Position numbers and translations under genes: made by a program
Notes under the pieces: model-generated
Seen by the model: only the letters and a program-made list of their open reading frames with translations
Database searches by the model: none
Told to the model about the DNA's origin: nothing
Assembly (NCBI GenBank): GCA_023055425.1
Contig: JALGPY010000007.1
Coordinates: 86,639,136 to 86,703,135 of the forward strand
Reading direction: 5' to 3'
DNA: 64,000 nucleotides
From: Linanthus parryae
Lineage: Eukaryota; Streptophyta; Magnoliopsida; Ericales; Polemoniaceae
Shown: piece by piece, positions 55,901 to 64,000 of the stretch
How the letters are laid out: the number at the start of each line of letters is the position of its first letter
Position numbering within the stretch: the stretch's first letter is position 1

Positions 55901-58900
55901 GGACAGTGATAGAAATTCTTGAAAATGAATCAAGAGAACATCTCAATAGTCCTTTATTAGAAGGTGAAGATCAGCAACCAAAGTCAAAACAACGGGCTTT
56001 TCGCCATTTCTTCTTCCAGCCATCACTCCTTGGAAGAGACCTGCTCAAGATAGAAAAGTTTGGTCTTGTACAGTATGTAAGTCGTTCAAGGTTGTCTTTC
56101 ACATTTCTTGTGATAAGCTTGTTGATCCTGGTTAAGTTCGTTGATCCTGGTTATTTCCTGGATAGCCCAGATGATTTTGAAGACTCTTTCTGCATTCGTT
56201 GCACTAATATTGGAGATCTTTGGGGTGTATGGCAACGGAGAGTTCAACTGGTCGCACGGGTAGGAATTTCTTTGTAAATCGACTATAGTTTCTGTGTCCG
56301 GAATTGGCATGATGGATGATCAGTTCATGCTCCAATTTCTATTTCTCTGCAATCAACAGGATATGTGACTAATATCTCTGGTCTTTGGTTTATAGCTCCA
56401 TATTTTGCTACACAGTTTGAATTCCAAACTTCATTGTTGAAATGTAATTTTTTATTTTCATTTGTCTGTAGAAGTTTATGTTGTAGAAGACAATCATCTG
56501 CCTTAATGTGATGATAGGTTTCCAAGCGCTTCAACTTATTATGGTTCAATTAGCTTCATGATAATTGCATTACTCTGTGATGTATGATCAATATGTTACA
56601 CTTCTCTGTTTTACTTTTCAAGTATAATTAAGGTTAGTCCCAAAGTGTGGAAAACCAAATTCTTTTTCCCTCTGGTATTTAGCATGTTTTTCTTTTGTCA
56701 CAGGTACCCGTATATTGCAGTGGTAATAAATTTCAGCCAGATGTGGGCTTTGTTTTGCCTGGTCCAGTTCTATAATGTTACTCATGATAAACTTCAGCCG
56801 ATAAAACCCCTGGCAAAATTCATCAGCTTCAAGGCTATAGTGTTTGCTACATGGTGGCAAGGTGTAGGGATCGCTTTACTGTGTTCTCTAGGAGTTCTGC
56901 CCAAGGAAGGGAAAGTGCAGACGGGGTTGCAGGATTTCTTGATCTGCATAGAAGTAAGTTGTTTCGCTATAATAATGAAAGTACATGTAGACAAAAAAAT
57001 ATTGAGTTTACAATATCTATCTTACCGTTAAGTTCCAAGAAACTGTTTTCAGTGAGAGAAATGCATAATCAAGTGCACATTACTGATACGTTGTCGAGCT
57101 AGTGGCATGGGCAAAAAGTGCAGTTTGGATAAGAATTATGTGGGCCAAGGATAATATTTATCAATCATAGTTGTAGCAACCCTCGTCAATAGCGAATGTG
57201 AATCACTTGGTGATGTTAATGTTGGGAATTTCTACGATGCTGGATAATGTCATCAAAGGGGTTCCACCTCAAAAACAATTGGCAATTAGGGGAATAACCT
57301 AGGACACTTATTAATCATTTTTCTTCTTCTTAAAAGTCCGATGTGGGACTTTTCAACACGCCCCGTCATGTGGCATTCTTTGGCTACTCATGGATCTTTT
57401 GTCTGCTATCTGCGGGTGGCGAGCACGTGGGTTGTTAGATCATTAACGTGTGTGAAACCTGGCTTTGATACCACCATGTAAGAATCCATGGGGTTGCACC
57501 TCAAAACCAATTGGCAATGAGGGGAGTAACCCATGACACTTATTAAGCATTTTCTTCTTATTAAATGTTCGATGTGGGACTTCTCAACGTAATATAGTAT
57601 GTTTATTTAATCAAAACAGTTATAAGCAGGAAGTGTTACCTTTTGTAGATTCAAAGACAAATTTAATCTCCATGATCATGATGTTGATTACAAGATGTCT
57701 TTTATTACATGTGTTATATATATGGTTTTCCAGCATTTATTTGCCACAATAGTTTGCGACGATCGTGAATACTTTACTAAAACTATCGATTCTGATCTTC
57801 GTTGCTCTTTGAATCGTGAATCCAGATATTGTTTTACCCTTATTCAGAAGTCCGCTTATCTTGCAACCCTGAGTCATGAGAATTGTTGGGGACACAGTTG
57901 GAGGTTGCAATAAGAGGCTGAGTAGTGTGGGGTTAGAACAGTTTTGTAGTGGAACATCATATGGTTATCCTTTCTGTCCAATTTCCTTCCATCATAGGTG
58001 TTACAATTTGGCATTCACATTGTTTAACGTAGTTCGTATGTTTCTGGGCTCTCATGCTTACTCCGTATCGCTTCTTTCTCATTAGAGAGAATAGGCGCAT
58101 GGATTAAGAAAACTGTGCCTTTTACCTTTCTGTCCCTTGTTCACACACGTAATTACATGGTGGAGTCCACCCAATTAATGTTGTGGGGTATTTTTTGTAG
58201 GGGCAATTGTGTCATCTAACCACGAAAGGTAACTAAAAAGGGAAATGTAGAGAAAGAGAAGATACGCCCCAAAAAGGAAAACGTAGAGAAAGAAAGGATA
58301 CGAAGTAATGTGTATCCTAACTTTCGGCTAGTGCTTTCTCTGTTAAATTCAACAAATCAAATGATCCTCACAATCATTCAAGTAGGTTATGGACTTTCCA
58401 TAGAAGAGTCATGGACCTAGAATGGAAGGCTGTATCTGTATGATGCCGAATGCAGTGGGAACACAAATGAACTGAAAACCTGATCATCATGGATTCACAC
58501 ATCACTTTTTGTCTTTGTTATGTTGATGATATCCTAGTTGGTTGAGGACTTGAGGTAGATCAATATCTTCCTTGCAGCTCAGGGACACTGTCTTTTTACT
58601 TCAAACAACATATTTTCGCCCTTTCCTTGTCAGTTTTGTTTCGATCTAATAATATCCATACTTTCTCTGTTTGTCCAGCGAGTTGTCCCCTGCAGCGAAA
58701 TGAAACCTCTGAATTTGGTCAAAGAAGTGAATGTTTATTTGAATGCATCTCAATCAATCAATCTTTATCTGGAAGGGGCATTTTGCTGAACTCCTACTAG
58801 TTACTAGAATGTTCGGCATACTCTCTACCTGGTTTAACCCGGAACACACATGGAATCATACATCCCCTACATAAAAGTCAAGAATCATAACCCGATGCAC

Positions 58901-61900
58901 AACCGTGCAAGACAATCTTCACAGTTACTCTGACGGAGGCCCAAATAAACTCTGCATAAATTTATTTAAATTTGGGACACAGAAATCAGACTGTAGTGAC
59001 TTTTTTTAATAGGATTTTGTTTAGTGATCAAATGGAGCTATTATATTAACTGCCTTCTTTATGTAAAGAAAAAAAGCGTTTCTTTGTCAATGCAATGTGA
59101 GACCTCGTAAAAATATTTCACATGAATTTTTATTTTGATACACAGCACTCATCCCCCATTTAAAAAACTGTGGTATCAATGAAGCTGTGTTCTCGTTGTT
59201 TGTTTTGGTGACTTACTTAAGTTTTCAGAACTCAAACAGTGATTTAGCATGAACAGAGTTGCCTCGGAAAACTCTAGTTTAGTCTAACAGTTTGTCTTCA
59301 CAATCTTTATGAAGTGTGTCAAACATTTTACGGAAAAACAATTCAGTTCTGAATAAATTCTTTTGTCCCTCTGGACTTCACCATCTTACTAATGAACTCG
59401 TCTCTTCTGTCTGGCCACCCTGCTTTCCAACAATCTGTGTCATTTCTATAACACGTCTACGAGGGGTTTCCAATTCTACTTTGTGTTGTCTAGCATGTTC
59501 GGTGGCGGAGATATGTGATGGCAAAGGGGTGCCACTCCCCCTCCCGAATTTTCCAAAATTCTACTAGTACCCCTAATATTGTGATTTTCTAACAATAGTA
59601 CCCTTATGATAAATATACAAATGCCCAGGCTGTGCCCATATTTTTTCTCTAGTACCCTTAAAAGTACAAATATAAAACTGTCTCTGTTTTCTGGCTCCAC
59701 CACTTAGCATATTGGTGACCATTGTAGCCATAATGGCGTTTCTGTCTTGCTCTTTACTTTGTTACTCCTGGGCCTCGTTTGGGTACGGCATAAAAATGGG
59801 ATAAGGATTTTATTGGTACATGTGGTTTCAAATCCCGCGTTTGGGTTTAGGATACGGTACAGTCATACAGGTATAACCTAAGAAGCACGGCACAGGTGCT
59901 TCTCCCATGTGCCGGAGCTCACCGGCTACTTTCTGGTGCGGCTCGGTGCATCCCGGGTGCGGCGGTGTTGGCTTTAGAGAGAAAGAAACCTTAACTTTTT
60001 CAGTTAGCCCTAGCCAACGACCAGAACAAGATAGAGAACAGGAGGTCGAAGACGAATGATATCAGACCTCAAGCATACCTGGTACTGCCTCTTCATCTTG
60101 TGATATCAATCTGTGCCTGTGTGCCTTCTCCTCTCGTAACTAAATCGTACGGAGAAAACAAAGACGCTGCTCTTTAAGCTTTAAGAAATTATTTTCTACC
60201 ACTCAATTGTTTAATTTCTTATCTTTTACCCTTAAATTTTCTTATTTACCTTTTTAAGTTGAAAATTTACCTTTACGCCCCAAAATTTCAACTGACTTCC
60301 ATATAAATAATAACATGATTCTTACCCTAAACCTGTATGCATTATGCCAGTTGTGTCAAATAACCTCCTGCATTATGCCAATTGTGACAAATAGCCCACA
60401 ATCCCTAACTCTATCCAAGGATGGAAACCCATAATAAGAAGGGCAAAACTGTCATATCAATGTGTGTGTGTGCGTGTGTGTGTGTTTCTCTCTACCACCA
60501 CCAGTCAGCAACCACTACCACCACCACCACCACCAGTCAGCCGCCACACCGCCACAGCCCCCACCACCACCAACACCACCGTAGCCACCGCACCAGTCAA
60601 CCACCTAAACCCACCAGACCCATATAACAATTAAATCTATTTCCATCATCATTAACAAACAAGAATTTCAAAGTAGGCAATTTCACGCCACAGTCAACCA
60701 CCACCACCCTCAACAACACATCCTCTGTTCATCGACCCCAAACCCAGAAACCTCGTCGACCCCAACCCACTTCCTCTGTTCATTCTCCTCCTTGAAACGT
60801 AATTAACCACCCAAAACCACCTCCACCATCAATGCCTTCTCTCTTCCTCGAACCCAACCCAAAAGCAACCCCTTCTACCGATCGAAACCCAGAACCACTC
60901 CACCGATCCCAACTGTTTTTCCTTGATTCAAATCCCCTTTTCTGCCTCGCTTCAATTCGAATCAAACCCGAACCAACAATTTGGGTCTGGGATTTGAGAG
61001 ACAACAAAGAGAGAGAGAGAGAGAGAGCAGGTCAGGGAGGAGATAGAGAAGGAGAGAATATAGAACAGGGGACGAATTGGAGGGGAAGAAGAAAAGAAAA
61101 TAAACTGAAGAAGGGGAAAAAGGAAAGAAAAGATATGAAGAATGAAAATGAAAGACTAAATTGCCCTTCACTTTTATTGTGAAAAGACTAAAATACTTGT
61201 CATTTCGTCAACAAATTGGATGGAGATGGACGGAATCAAGCTGTTTGTCACGATTTGGAATAATGCAGGGGGTTATCTGACACAACTTGCATAATGCATA
61301 CTGGTTTAGGGTAAAAAAATCCATGAAAATATACATACATGTCACGTATAATATAAAAATATGTGAATAAGCCGTGAAGCCCTGAATTTTGGAAATTTGG
61401 CTCACCCCGAACTTGCACCTGCACCCTTGCATCATGGGGTTACATAACATATTCCCCCTTATCCCTCATCAATTTTGCCTAAAATCTTATTATACCACCC
61501 ATGAGCAAGGGTATGAGTTTGAAATATATGGTTGGGGTGTTAATATGTATCATATTTCGGCCCTGCCATACCAAACAGAGGAAAAAAAATTCTCATTTCC
61601 CACCTTATCTTCCACCAATCAGATACAACCTCATATTCCAGTATCCTGCCATTTCTTGTCCCCAACCCAAATGAGTACCGCTTGCATATTTGTACTTTCT
61701 CCCATTTTTATCTAATTATTTACATTTTACCAAGAAAAAGGTCTTTCCGTGTGATGTTTACATAAGTTTTGAATGTGGTCAGTGTCCCGGAAACCTTAAT
61801 TATGTTTCCAATTACAGGGGGAAATGTTACATTGTGAACCTGTGTCTATTACATCAAATGCATGGAATAATATAGTGTCTTTAAACTGCTGATGATTTTA

Positions 61901-62532
61901 ATGCAAGCAAAGTGACTGGTCCTTTCAGTTTTACTTTCGTCCATTTCATATGTTTCTCGTGTGTACAGATGTTTATCGCTGCTGTGGCTCATGTTCTGGT
62001 GTTCTCTGCTAAACCATACCATCACTTGCCAGCTACGGAGTATGGAAGATTCACTGCTCAAACAACCAGAGACACTGTGAAGGTGGAGGGCAATAAGGGA
62101 AAACCTGTTGTTGTTGAAAGAGTAGAAACGGAGGTGGAGGCTCATGGAACAAGTGTCAAAGAAAGCATTCAGGACATTGTCGTTGAAGGCAGTCAACATG
62201 TGAGTGTTATCAGTGCTATAATGTTTCTGAAGTGCCTACCAAGCTGACGGTAATGTAGTTGCTTAATATTGTATGAGCAGGTGGTCAAGGATGTCGCGTT
62301 GACACTAAATCAGGCGATTGGACCTCTGGAGAAGGGCATGACCAAGATCCAGGAGACCTTCCATGAGATTTCAGTGGGTTCTGGTAATGGAGTCAAAGCG
62401 GAGCAAGAAGTTGAAGTTGATAAGCATGCCGAGCAAAGTCTAACTAGAACAGGATCACGTGTTTGCAGTTATGAGGAAGAGATTGCTATTGGTACACGTG
62501 AAGGGAGCGAGAGTTTAAATAAACATGACTAA
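40830..62532 (+). CDS. LAZARUS1-like (DUF300/Ost-alpha family) seven-helix membrane protein
   Basis: Eight coding exons join to 440 codons: 40,830-40,979, 55,024-55,080, 55,516-55,624, 55,892-56,076, 56,171-56,259, 56,704-56,953, 61,969-62,199 and 62,281-62,532. All borders are GT-AG with matching phases (0, 0, 1, 0, 2, 0, 0). Seven hydrophobic helices lie near residues 18-43, 53-74, 83-105, 168-188, 198-220, 235-262 and 275-303; the C-terminal 130 residues are polar. Family wording includes [69 protein letters not shown] and [12 protein letters not shown]. The family (LAZ1 of Arabidopsis, TMEM184 in animals) is reported at the vacuolar membrane and linked to cell death and brassinosteroid signalling; its transport substrate is not known to me. 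The start [19 protein letters not shown] is chosen because it follows the acceptor at 40,828 directly. Nothing in the chain is broken. Confidence 0.88.
42242..42902 (-). mobile_element. Solo LTR (661 bp) with exact target duplication
   Basis: It begins TGATGAAGAGTC and ends TTCTATCA, and GAACC flanks both sides (42,237-42,241 and 42,903-42,907). Removing it joins the two LINE pieces in a sensible order. A TATA-like GATATAAATATC lies at 42,483-42,494 (palindromic, so orientation is open; minus is assumed from the CT-rich leader). No internal region remains. The lineage is unknown. Confidence 0.75.
43418..45010 (-). mobile_element. Small non-autonomous copia-type element
   Basis: Two related direct repeats of about 133 bases lie at 43,418-43,550 and 44,863-44,996, both starting TGATAGAA and containing CCTATAAATAGG. 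Directly inside the right copy, at 44,851-44,862, the minus strand reads TGGTATCAGAGC, the initiator-Met primer site. The 1.3 kb in between has no retroviral reading frame. A tandem-repeat block lies at 43,735-43,935. I could not settle the outer end of the right repeat or a target duplication. It sits inside the LINE. Confidence 0.6.
43735..43935. repeat. Degenerate tandem repeats with CGACACATTGTGTCG core
   Basis: Four or five units of about 40-50 bases each combine a GAGAAGAAGAA stretch with AATAGTTTTACGACA and a hairpin-like CGACACATTGTGTCG or its remnants. It is non-coding and lies inside the small copia element. Confidence 0.55.
46410..46555. repeat. Short insertion with GT and poly-G tract
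   Basis: This stretch interrupts the LINE between its endonuclease and linker parts. It has a GT run and then 26 G (46,469-46,494). The flanks do not resemble LINE sequence. No coding content. Confidence 0.4.
47000..47709. other. Unassigned intron sequence
   Basis: This contains a local inverted arrangement around GATCGCGCGATC-like text (47,025-47,095) and an AT-rich tail. A 62-codon minus-strand frame (47,332-47,520, with [19 protein letters not shown]) adjoins the plastid mosaic and may be another organelle scrap, but I do not recognise it. Confidence 0.3.
47710..47771 (+). pseudogene. rpoC2: Plastid rpoC2 fragment (NUPT)
   Basis: Reading in one frame gives [20 protein letters not shown] followed by R, which is conserved in the beta'' subunit of plastid RNA polymerase. 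It is about 60 bases on the plus strand and is cut at both ends. Next to it, in the same direction, lies a psbB piece. This is a relic in the nucleus with no function as a gene. Confidence 0.75.
47779..47826 (+). pseudogene. psbB: Plastid psbB fragment (NUPT)
   Basis: The frame reads [14 protein letters not shown], a conserved loop of the CP47 protein of photosystem II. It starts within a few bases of the end of the rpoC2 piece, although the two genes are far apart in plastid genomes. Confidence 0.75.
47832..47924 (-). pseudogene. ycf2: Plastid ycf2 fragment (NUPT)
   Basis: On the minus strand one frame gives [20 protein letters not shown] followed by S, matching the Ycf2 protein as I know it. 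It directly follows the psbB piece but in the opposite orientation. Confidence 0.7.
47926..48021 (-). pseudogene. ndhB: Plastid ndhB fragment (NUPT)
   Basis: On the minus strand the frame reads [20 protein letters not shown], then [12 protein letters not shown], a membrane part of NdhB (NADH dehydrogenase-like complex). It abuts the ycf2 piece. Beyond 48,021 the similarity stops. Confidence 0.8.
48307..48333. repeat. Poly-C tract (27 C)
   Basis: Twenty-seven C in a row at the start of the copia gag region. Such tracts are also error-prone in sequencing, so the length may not be exact. Confidence 0.95.
48334..48800 (+). pseudogene. Copia gag, N-terminal part
   Basis: It reads [20 protein letters not shown], then GHGLLGHV and a Pro-rich stretch, then [20 protein letters not shown]. 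This is the usual start of gag in short-LTR copia elements. The next part to about 49,250 (CCHC region) is split over several frames. Confidence 0.7.
49384..49647 (+). pseudogene. Copia protease
   Basis: [20 protein letters not shown] holds the protease active site, with Asn in place of the usual Ser or Thr after Asp. It continues to [18 protein letters not shown] stop follows. The substitution suggests that the catalytic triplet itself is damaged. Confidence 0.7.
49756..50660 (+). pseudogene. Copia integrase
   Basis: In broken frames: [18 protein letters not shown] (zinc part), [20 protein letters not shown] (first Asp), [20 protein letters not shown] (Glu region), [17 protein letters not shown], and [20 protein letters not shown] at the C-terminus. 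The second catalytic Asp region is in another frame near 50,170. Confidence 0.75.
51019..51640 (+). pseudogene. Copia reverse transcriptase, active site lost
   Basis: It reads [20 protein letters not shown], then [20 protein letters not shown] and [16 protein letters not shown]. After a frame change come LYLLVYV and directly LKLAPM, so the two Asp that should follow YV are missing (about 51,487-51,505). [14 protein letters not shown] follows. The enzyme cannot work. Confidence 0.75.
51742..52370 (+). pseudogene. Copia RNase H
   Basis: It contains [20 protein letters not shown] with [15 protein letters not shown], then in the next frame [54 protein letters not shown] and [17 protein letters not shown] frame change lies near 51,930-51,990. 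Confidence 0.78.
52383..52501 (+). repeat. Copia 3' LTR (119 bp)
   Basis: It starts TGTATAGGAC after a purine tract (CTTGCGGGGGG) and ends ATCGTTACA. The length is short for an LTR but within range for some copia lineages. The 5' partner was not found. Confidence 0.5.
52502..54012. other. Unassigned intron 2 sequence
   Basis: There is no clear gene. At 52,669-52,932 a minus-strand frame of 87 codons is rich in hydrophobic residues ([20 protein letters not shown]) and could be a degraded membrane-protein exon. At 53,700-54,005 a CpG-containing stretch (ACGTTCACGGACGTTTTCTC and more) looks like an interspersed repeat. Confidence 0.3.
54013..54348 (+). mobile_element. TRIM retrotransposon
   Basis: Two direct repeats, 54,013-54,126 and 54,236-54,348, both contain TTGAGAAGTCCCA and end near TTCTTACA/TTTCTACA. 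Between them are a primer site CGGTATCAGAGC (54,127-54,138) next to the first repeat and a purine tract GTGAGGGGGCA next to the second. This is the full layout of a TRIM at 336 bp. Target duplications do not match. Confidence 0.75.
54741..55040 (+). repeat. 150-bp tandem duplication across intron 2/exon 3 border
   Basis: Two copies start ACCTGTAACGTATTG (54,741) and ACATGTAACGTATTG (54,891), 150 bases apart, and agree over nearly all of their length. Each ends in the pyrimidine tract, the acceptor and the first bases of exon 3. The downstream acceptor is TTTGTAG|GAGCAAAAA. The upstream one reads TTTGTAC|GAGCAAAAA and cannot serve as an AG acceptor. Confidence 0.9.
55024..55080 (+). CDS. LAZ1-like exon 3
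   Basis: Acceptor TTTGTAG, donor TCA|GTAAGT. It encodes residues 51-69, helix 2 ([19 protein letters not shown]), in phase 0 at both ends. Confidence 0.88.
55516..55624 (+). CDS. LAZ1-like exon 4
   Basis: Acceptor TTTCCAG, donor CTTG|GTAAGC. It encodes residues 70-105 and the first base of codon 106, with helix 3 and the [18 protein letters not shown] block. Confidence 0.88.
55892..56076 (+). CDS. LAZ1-like exon 5
   Basis: Acceptor AAATTAG, donor CAGTAT|GTAAGT. It encodes the [13 protein letters not shown] loop, a polar linker and [12 protein letters not shown] before helix 4. Confidence 0.87.
56171..56259 (+). CDS. LAZ1-like exon 6
   Basis: Acceptor GATAGCCCAG, donor CACGG|GTAGGA. It encodes helix 4: [20 protein letters not shown] and [11 protein letters not shown] longer frame through this region in another phase is not used. 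Confidence 0.87.
56704..56953 (+). CDS. LAZ1-like exon 7
   Basis: Acceptor TTGTCACAG, donor ATAGAA|GTAAGT. It encodes helices 5 and 6 with the [18 protein letters not shown] and [12 protein letters not shown] blocks and LQDFLICIE, the start of helix 7. Confidence 0.88.
57248..57589 (-). mobile_element. TRIM retrotransposon (second copy)
   Basis: The same family as 54,013-54,348, in opposite orientation. Direct repeats are at 57,248-57,358 and 57,477-57,589. The minus strand reads TGGTATCAAAGCC (57,461-57,473) as primer site, and TGACGGGGCG next to the left repeat as purine tract. It is more decayed than the first copy. Confidence 0.7.
57590..58500. other. Intron 7 sequence, no gene
   Basis: No repeat family or frame recognised. 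A short duplication occurs at 58,225-58,300 (GAAAGGTAACTAAAAAGGG-like and AAACGTAGAGAAAGAAAGGA text). Confidence 0.3.
58490..58560 (+). pseudogene. Copia reverse transcriptase scar
   Basis: A short frame reads CYVDDILVG (around 58,516-58,543), the catalytic motif of copia reverse transcriptase, followed by a stop. The surroundings are too decayed to follow. Confidence 0.5.
59500..59705. mobile_element. hAT-type MITE (206 bp)
   Basis: The left end CGGTGGCGGAG is mirrored by the right end CTCCACCACTT, and the interior repeats AGTACCC-type text. Eight-base flanks AGCATGTT (59,492-59,499) and AGCATATT (59,706-59,713) differ at one base, as expected of an old hAT duplication. Confidence 0.65.
59714..60321. 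other. Intron 7 sequence, no gene
   Basis: One possible MITE start (GGGCCTCGTTTGGGTACGGC, 59,769) without a recognised partner. Otherwise AT-rich intron. Confidence 0.3.
60322..61314. mobile_element. Non-autonomous element with ~95-bp TIRs (MULE-like)
   Basis: The left end (TTACCCTAAACCTGTATGCA onward) matches the reverse complement of the right end over about 95 bases, with few differences. The interior holds a CCACCA-rich stretch (60,500-60,620), a GC-rich stretch that could be captured coding text (60,830-60,980), and a GA-rich stretch. Long TIRs around foreign interior are typical of Pack-MULE-like elements. A nine-base duplication was not found. Confidence 0.6.
61315..61968. other. 3' part of intron 7, no gene
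   Basis: AT-rich sequence ending in the acceptor GTGTACAG at 61,968. No repeat recognised. Confidence 0.4.
61969..62199 (+). CDS. LAZ1-like exon 8
   Basis: Acceptor TGTACAG, donor CAACAT|GTGAGT. It encodes the rest of helix 7 ([20 protein letters not shown]) and the first part of the soluble tail, including [18 protein letters not shown], conserved in the family. Confidence 0.87.
62281..62532 (+). CDS. LAZ1-like exon 9 (last coding exon)
   Basis: Acceptor ATGAGCAG, stop TAA at 62,530-62,532. It encodes [19 protein letters not shown], conserved in the family, and a Glu-rich tail ending in LNKHD. Confidence 0.87.
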   Translation: MVKDVALTLNQAIGPLEKGMTKIQETFHEISVGSGNGVKAEQEVEVDKHAEQSLTRTGSRVCSYEEEIAIGTREGSESLNKHD

Positions 62533-62860
62533 GTGAAGGAAACTGGTGTGACAATGGAGTAACGCTGAAAATATGAGAAAGCTCCATTCAGTAAACATGT
62601 CTTCCCTATTTCTGAGTAGACTAGATCAGTTATCCAGGTTTGGGTAGCATTTCGAAGAAAGGGATACTTTTTGTAGTTTTGTACTGGAGTATGCTGGTAG
62701 GTAGGCAAAGGGAAAATTTTGTTGTGCATCTTACTATCTTGTATATTCTGGGCTGCTCTCCGTGTTGTTGGGCCGGCCACCTGTTCTATTTTGTGGCTCC
62801 CTTTATGTCAATAAGAAAACCAAAACTTGAGACCAATAAAATGTGAATTGTATTGGTCAT
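62533..62860 (+). other. 3' UTR of LAZ1-like gene
   Basis: About 300 bases with a candidate poly(A) signal AATAAA at 62,835-62,840. The true end is estimated. Confidence 0.5.
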
Positions 62861-64000
62861 TTTGAATGACATATCTGGAGGACTTCAATTCTTTTTCTTC
62901 TTCGATGTCAGCGTACTTTCTCGAACTATCTTGGGTGCATTTTACGAGGTATCTGCTTGAAATCTCAATAATTTGATAAACATGAAATTTGAATTAAAAT
63001 CAAAGTGCACACAGCAACACTGGTACTACTTTTTAACTATCAAATGAAATGTGCGTATGTGGACTTTTGATACATCTAGAAACCGCTATGCCTTCGAAGA
63101 AACATTATAGCACTTCATAAACATGCCGCACTTCATAAACACGATGCACTTCAAATGAGATTAAAGACCCGAGCCAAACGTGCACCGAGGTTACGGAATT
63201 TTGAATTTCCAGGAATGTACAAATCGTTGTTTGTACTGGATGTATTGTTCTCCTCCCAAGTGACATCAAATTCGCTTGCATTCCGAGTCTAGCCACTCTA
63301 TTACTCATAAAGAAAGACCCACTAAAGATGAAGGTTGAGTTCACTAGATCATTTAATTAATAATATAGGAGTGGCCACTAGGTGCATAACCCCCGCTGGT
63401 CTACACTCTACACACTGCTCCGTCCTTGTATTCTCTCCTATTCCTTTCACTCAGCTGCCGCATGATGTGTGCTTGTTCTTTCAGCTCCAAGCTAGTAGCT
63501 CCCTGTTTCAAACAGTCGTTCGTTATGATTAACGATTAGCAGCTTTCATGTGGTATGATTACACGCTGCCTGATAGTACACATAATGAGAGATGGATATT
63601 TCTGTTTCCTTGTGCTATTACTTACCACCTGATTACTTTCCTTGATGGGGTGGTTCTTGAAACTTCTAATTTGGTAAGAGAATAGCCTACTGACCATTTC
63701 ACTATCTCACTAGCCTGGTAAGTGATTAAACTTGACTACCCTGGTGTTCCATGGCATATCATGTGCTGACACAAACAAGACATCCCTTGAATCTGTTTTA
63801 TCTTACGGCTAATTATCCTAAATCCCTAGAATCTGTTTTTATCTTCAGGCTAATTATCCAAGTTAGGATTAATACTGGTGAAAGAGTGATGATGACTCTT
63901 GTAAAATGTGCAAGAATGTCATTGATCACATTTTTTTTTTTTTTTTTTTGGATATTTAGCGACTCAAGAGATCTGGAATCACTTTAATTCCACCCCAGGG
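62861..64000. other. Downstream intergenic region
   Basis: No gene recognised. A run of 19 T (63,931-63,949) could be the tail of a minus-strand retrosequence continuing past the window. Confidence 0.4.

Noticed and set aside
56171..56277. Alternative longer exon continuing from 55,882 through 56,277 in one frame
   Set aside because: The frame through the intron gives text unlike the family, while splicing at 56,076/56,171 restores the conserved helix.
60421..60627. His/Thr-rich small protein
   Set aside because: CAC/CCA simple repeats within a DNA transposon.

Overview
The window is nuclear DNA of a flowering plant, probably a eudicot. The evidence is spliced introns with GT-AG borders, a plant gene of the LAZARUS1 (DUF300) family, plant retrotransposon lineages (Sirevirus, Athila, Tat-like, Tekay-like chromovirus, L1 LINE), TRIM and MITE elements, and scraps of plastid DNA. 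I cannot name the species.

Positions 1-37,700 are one deep nest of retroelements with no host gene. The outermost host is an L1-type LINE on the minus strand (33,621-37,700). A minus-strand Ty3/Gypsy element with Tat-like protease and RT entered its ORF2: its 5' LTR is at 32,980-33,620, a tRNA-Trp primer site at 32,960-32,977, gag at 31,269-32,900 and protease/RT at 3,201-4,411. That element was hit on its far side by a plus-strand Tekay-like chromovirus (3' LTR 685-3,200; the rest lies left of the window). Between its gag and protease it carries an Athila-like LTR (4,428-5,547 plus 31,074-31,268). Inside that LTR sits a complete but dead Sirevirus (Ty1/Copia), 5,548-31,068, bounded by 1,508-bp LTRs and the duplication AAGAC. 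Inside its gag sits a complete but dead Athila (Ty3/Gypsy), 14,519-29,215, with 1,471-bp LTRs, the duplication TGAAC and a tRNA-Asp primer site.

Positions 37,700-39,650 hold MITE-like repeats. Positions about 39,680-62,850 hold the only host gene seen, a plus-strand LAZ1/DUF300 seven-helix membrane protein. It has a 5'-UTR exon and eight coding exons with consistent phases, giving 440 codons without a break. Intron 2 is 14 kb and contains a second degraded LINE, a solo LTR with an exact duplication, a small non-autonomous copia element, a mosaic of four plastid gene fragments (rpoC2, psbB, ycf2, ndhB), a decayed copia element and a TRIM. It ends with a 150-bp tandem duplication that copied the acceptor border of exon 3 and left the upstream copy with a changed AG. 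The 5-kb intron 7 carries a second TRIM, a copia RT scar, a hAT-type MITE and a 1-kb element with about 95-bp terminal inverted repeats. Downstream of 62,850 I see no gene.

The strongest unusual signals are two families of perfect palindromes scattered through the Sirevirus and the Athila, the plastid mosaic, the duplicated splice border, and similar-looking post-pol reading frames in two unrelated retroelement superfamilies.
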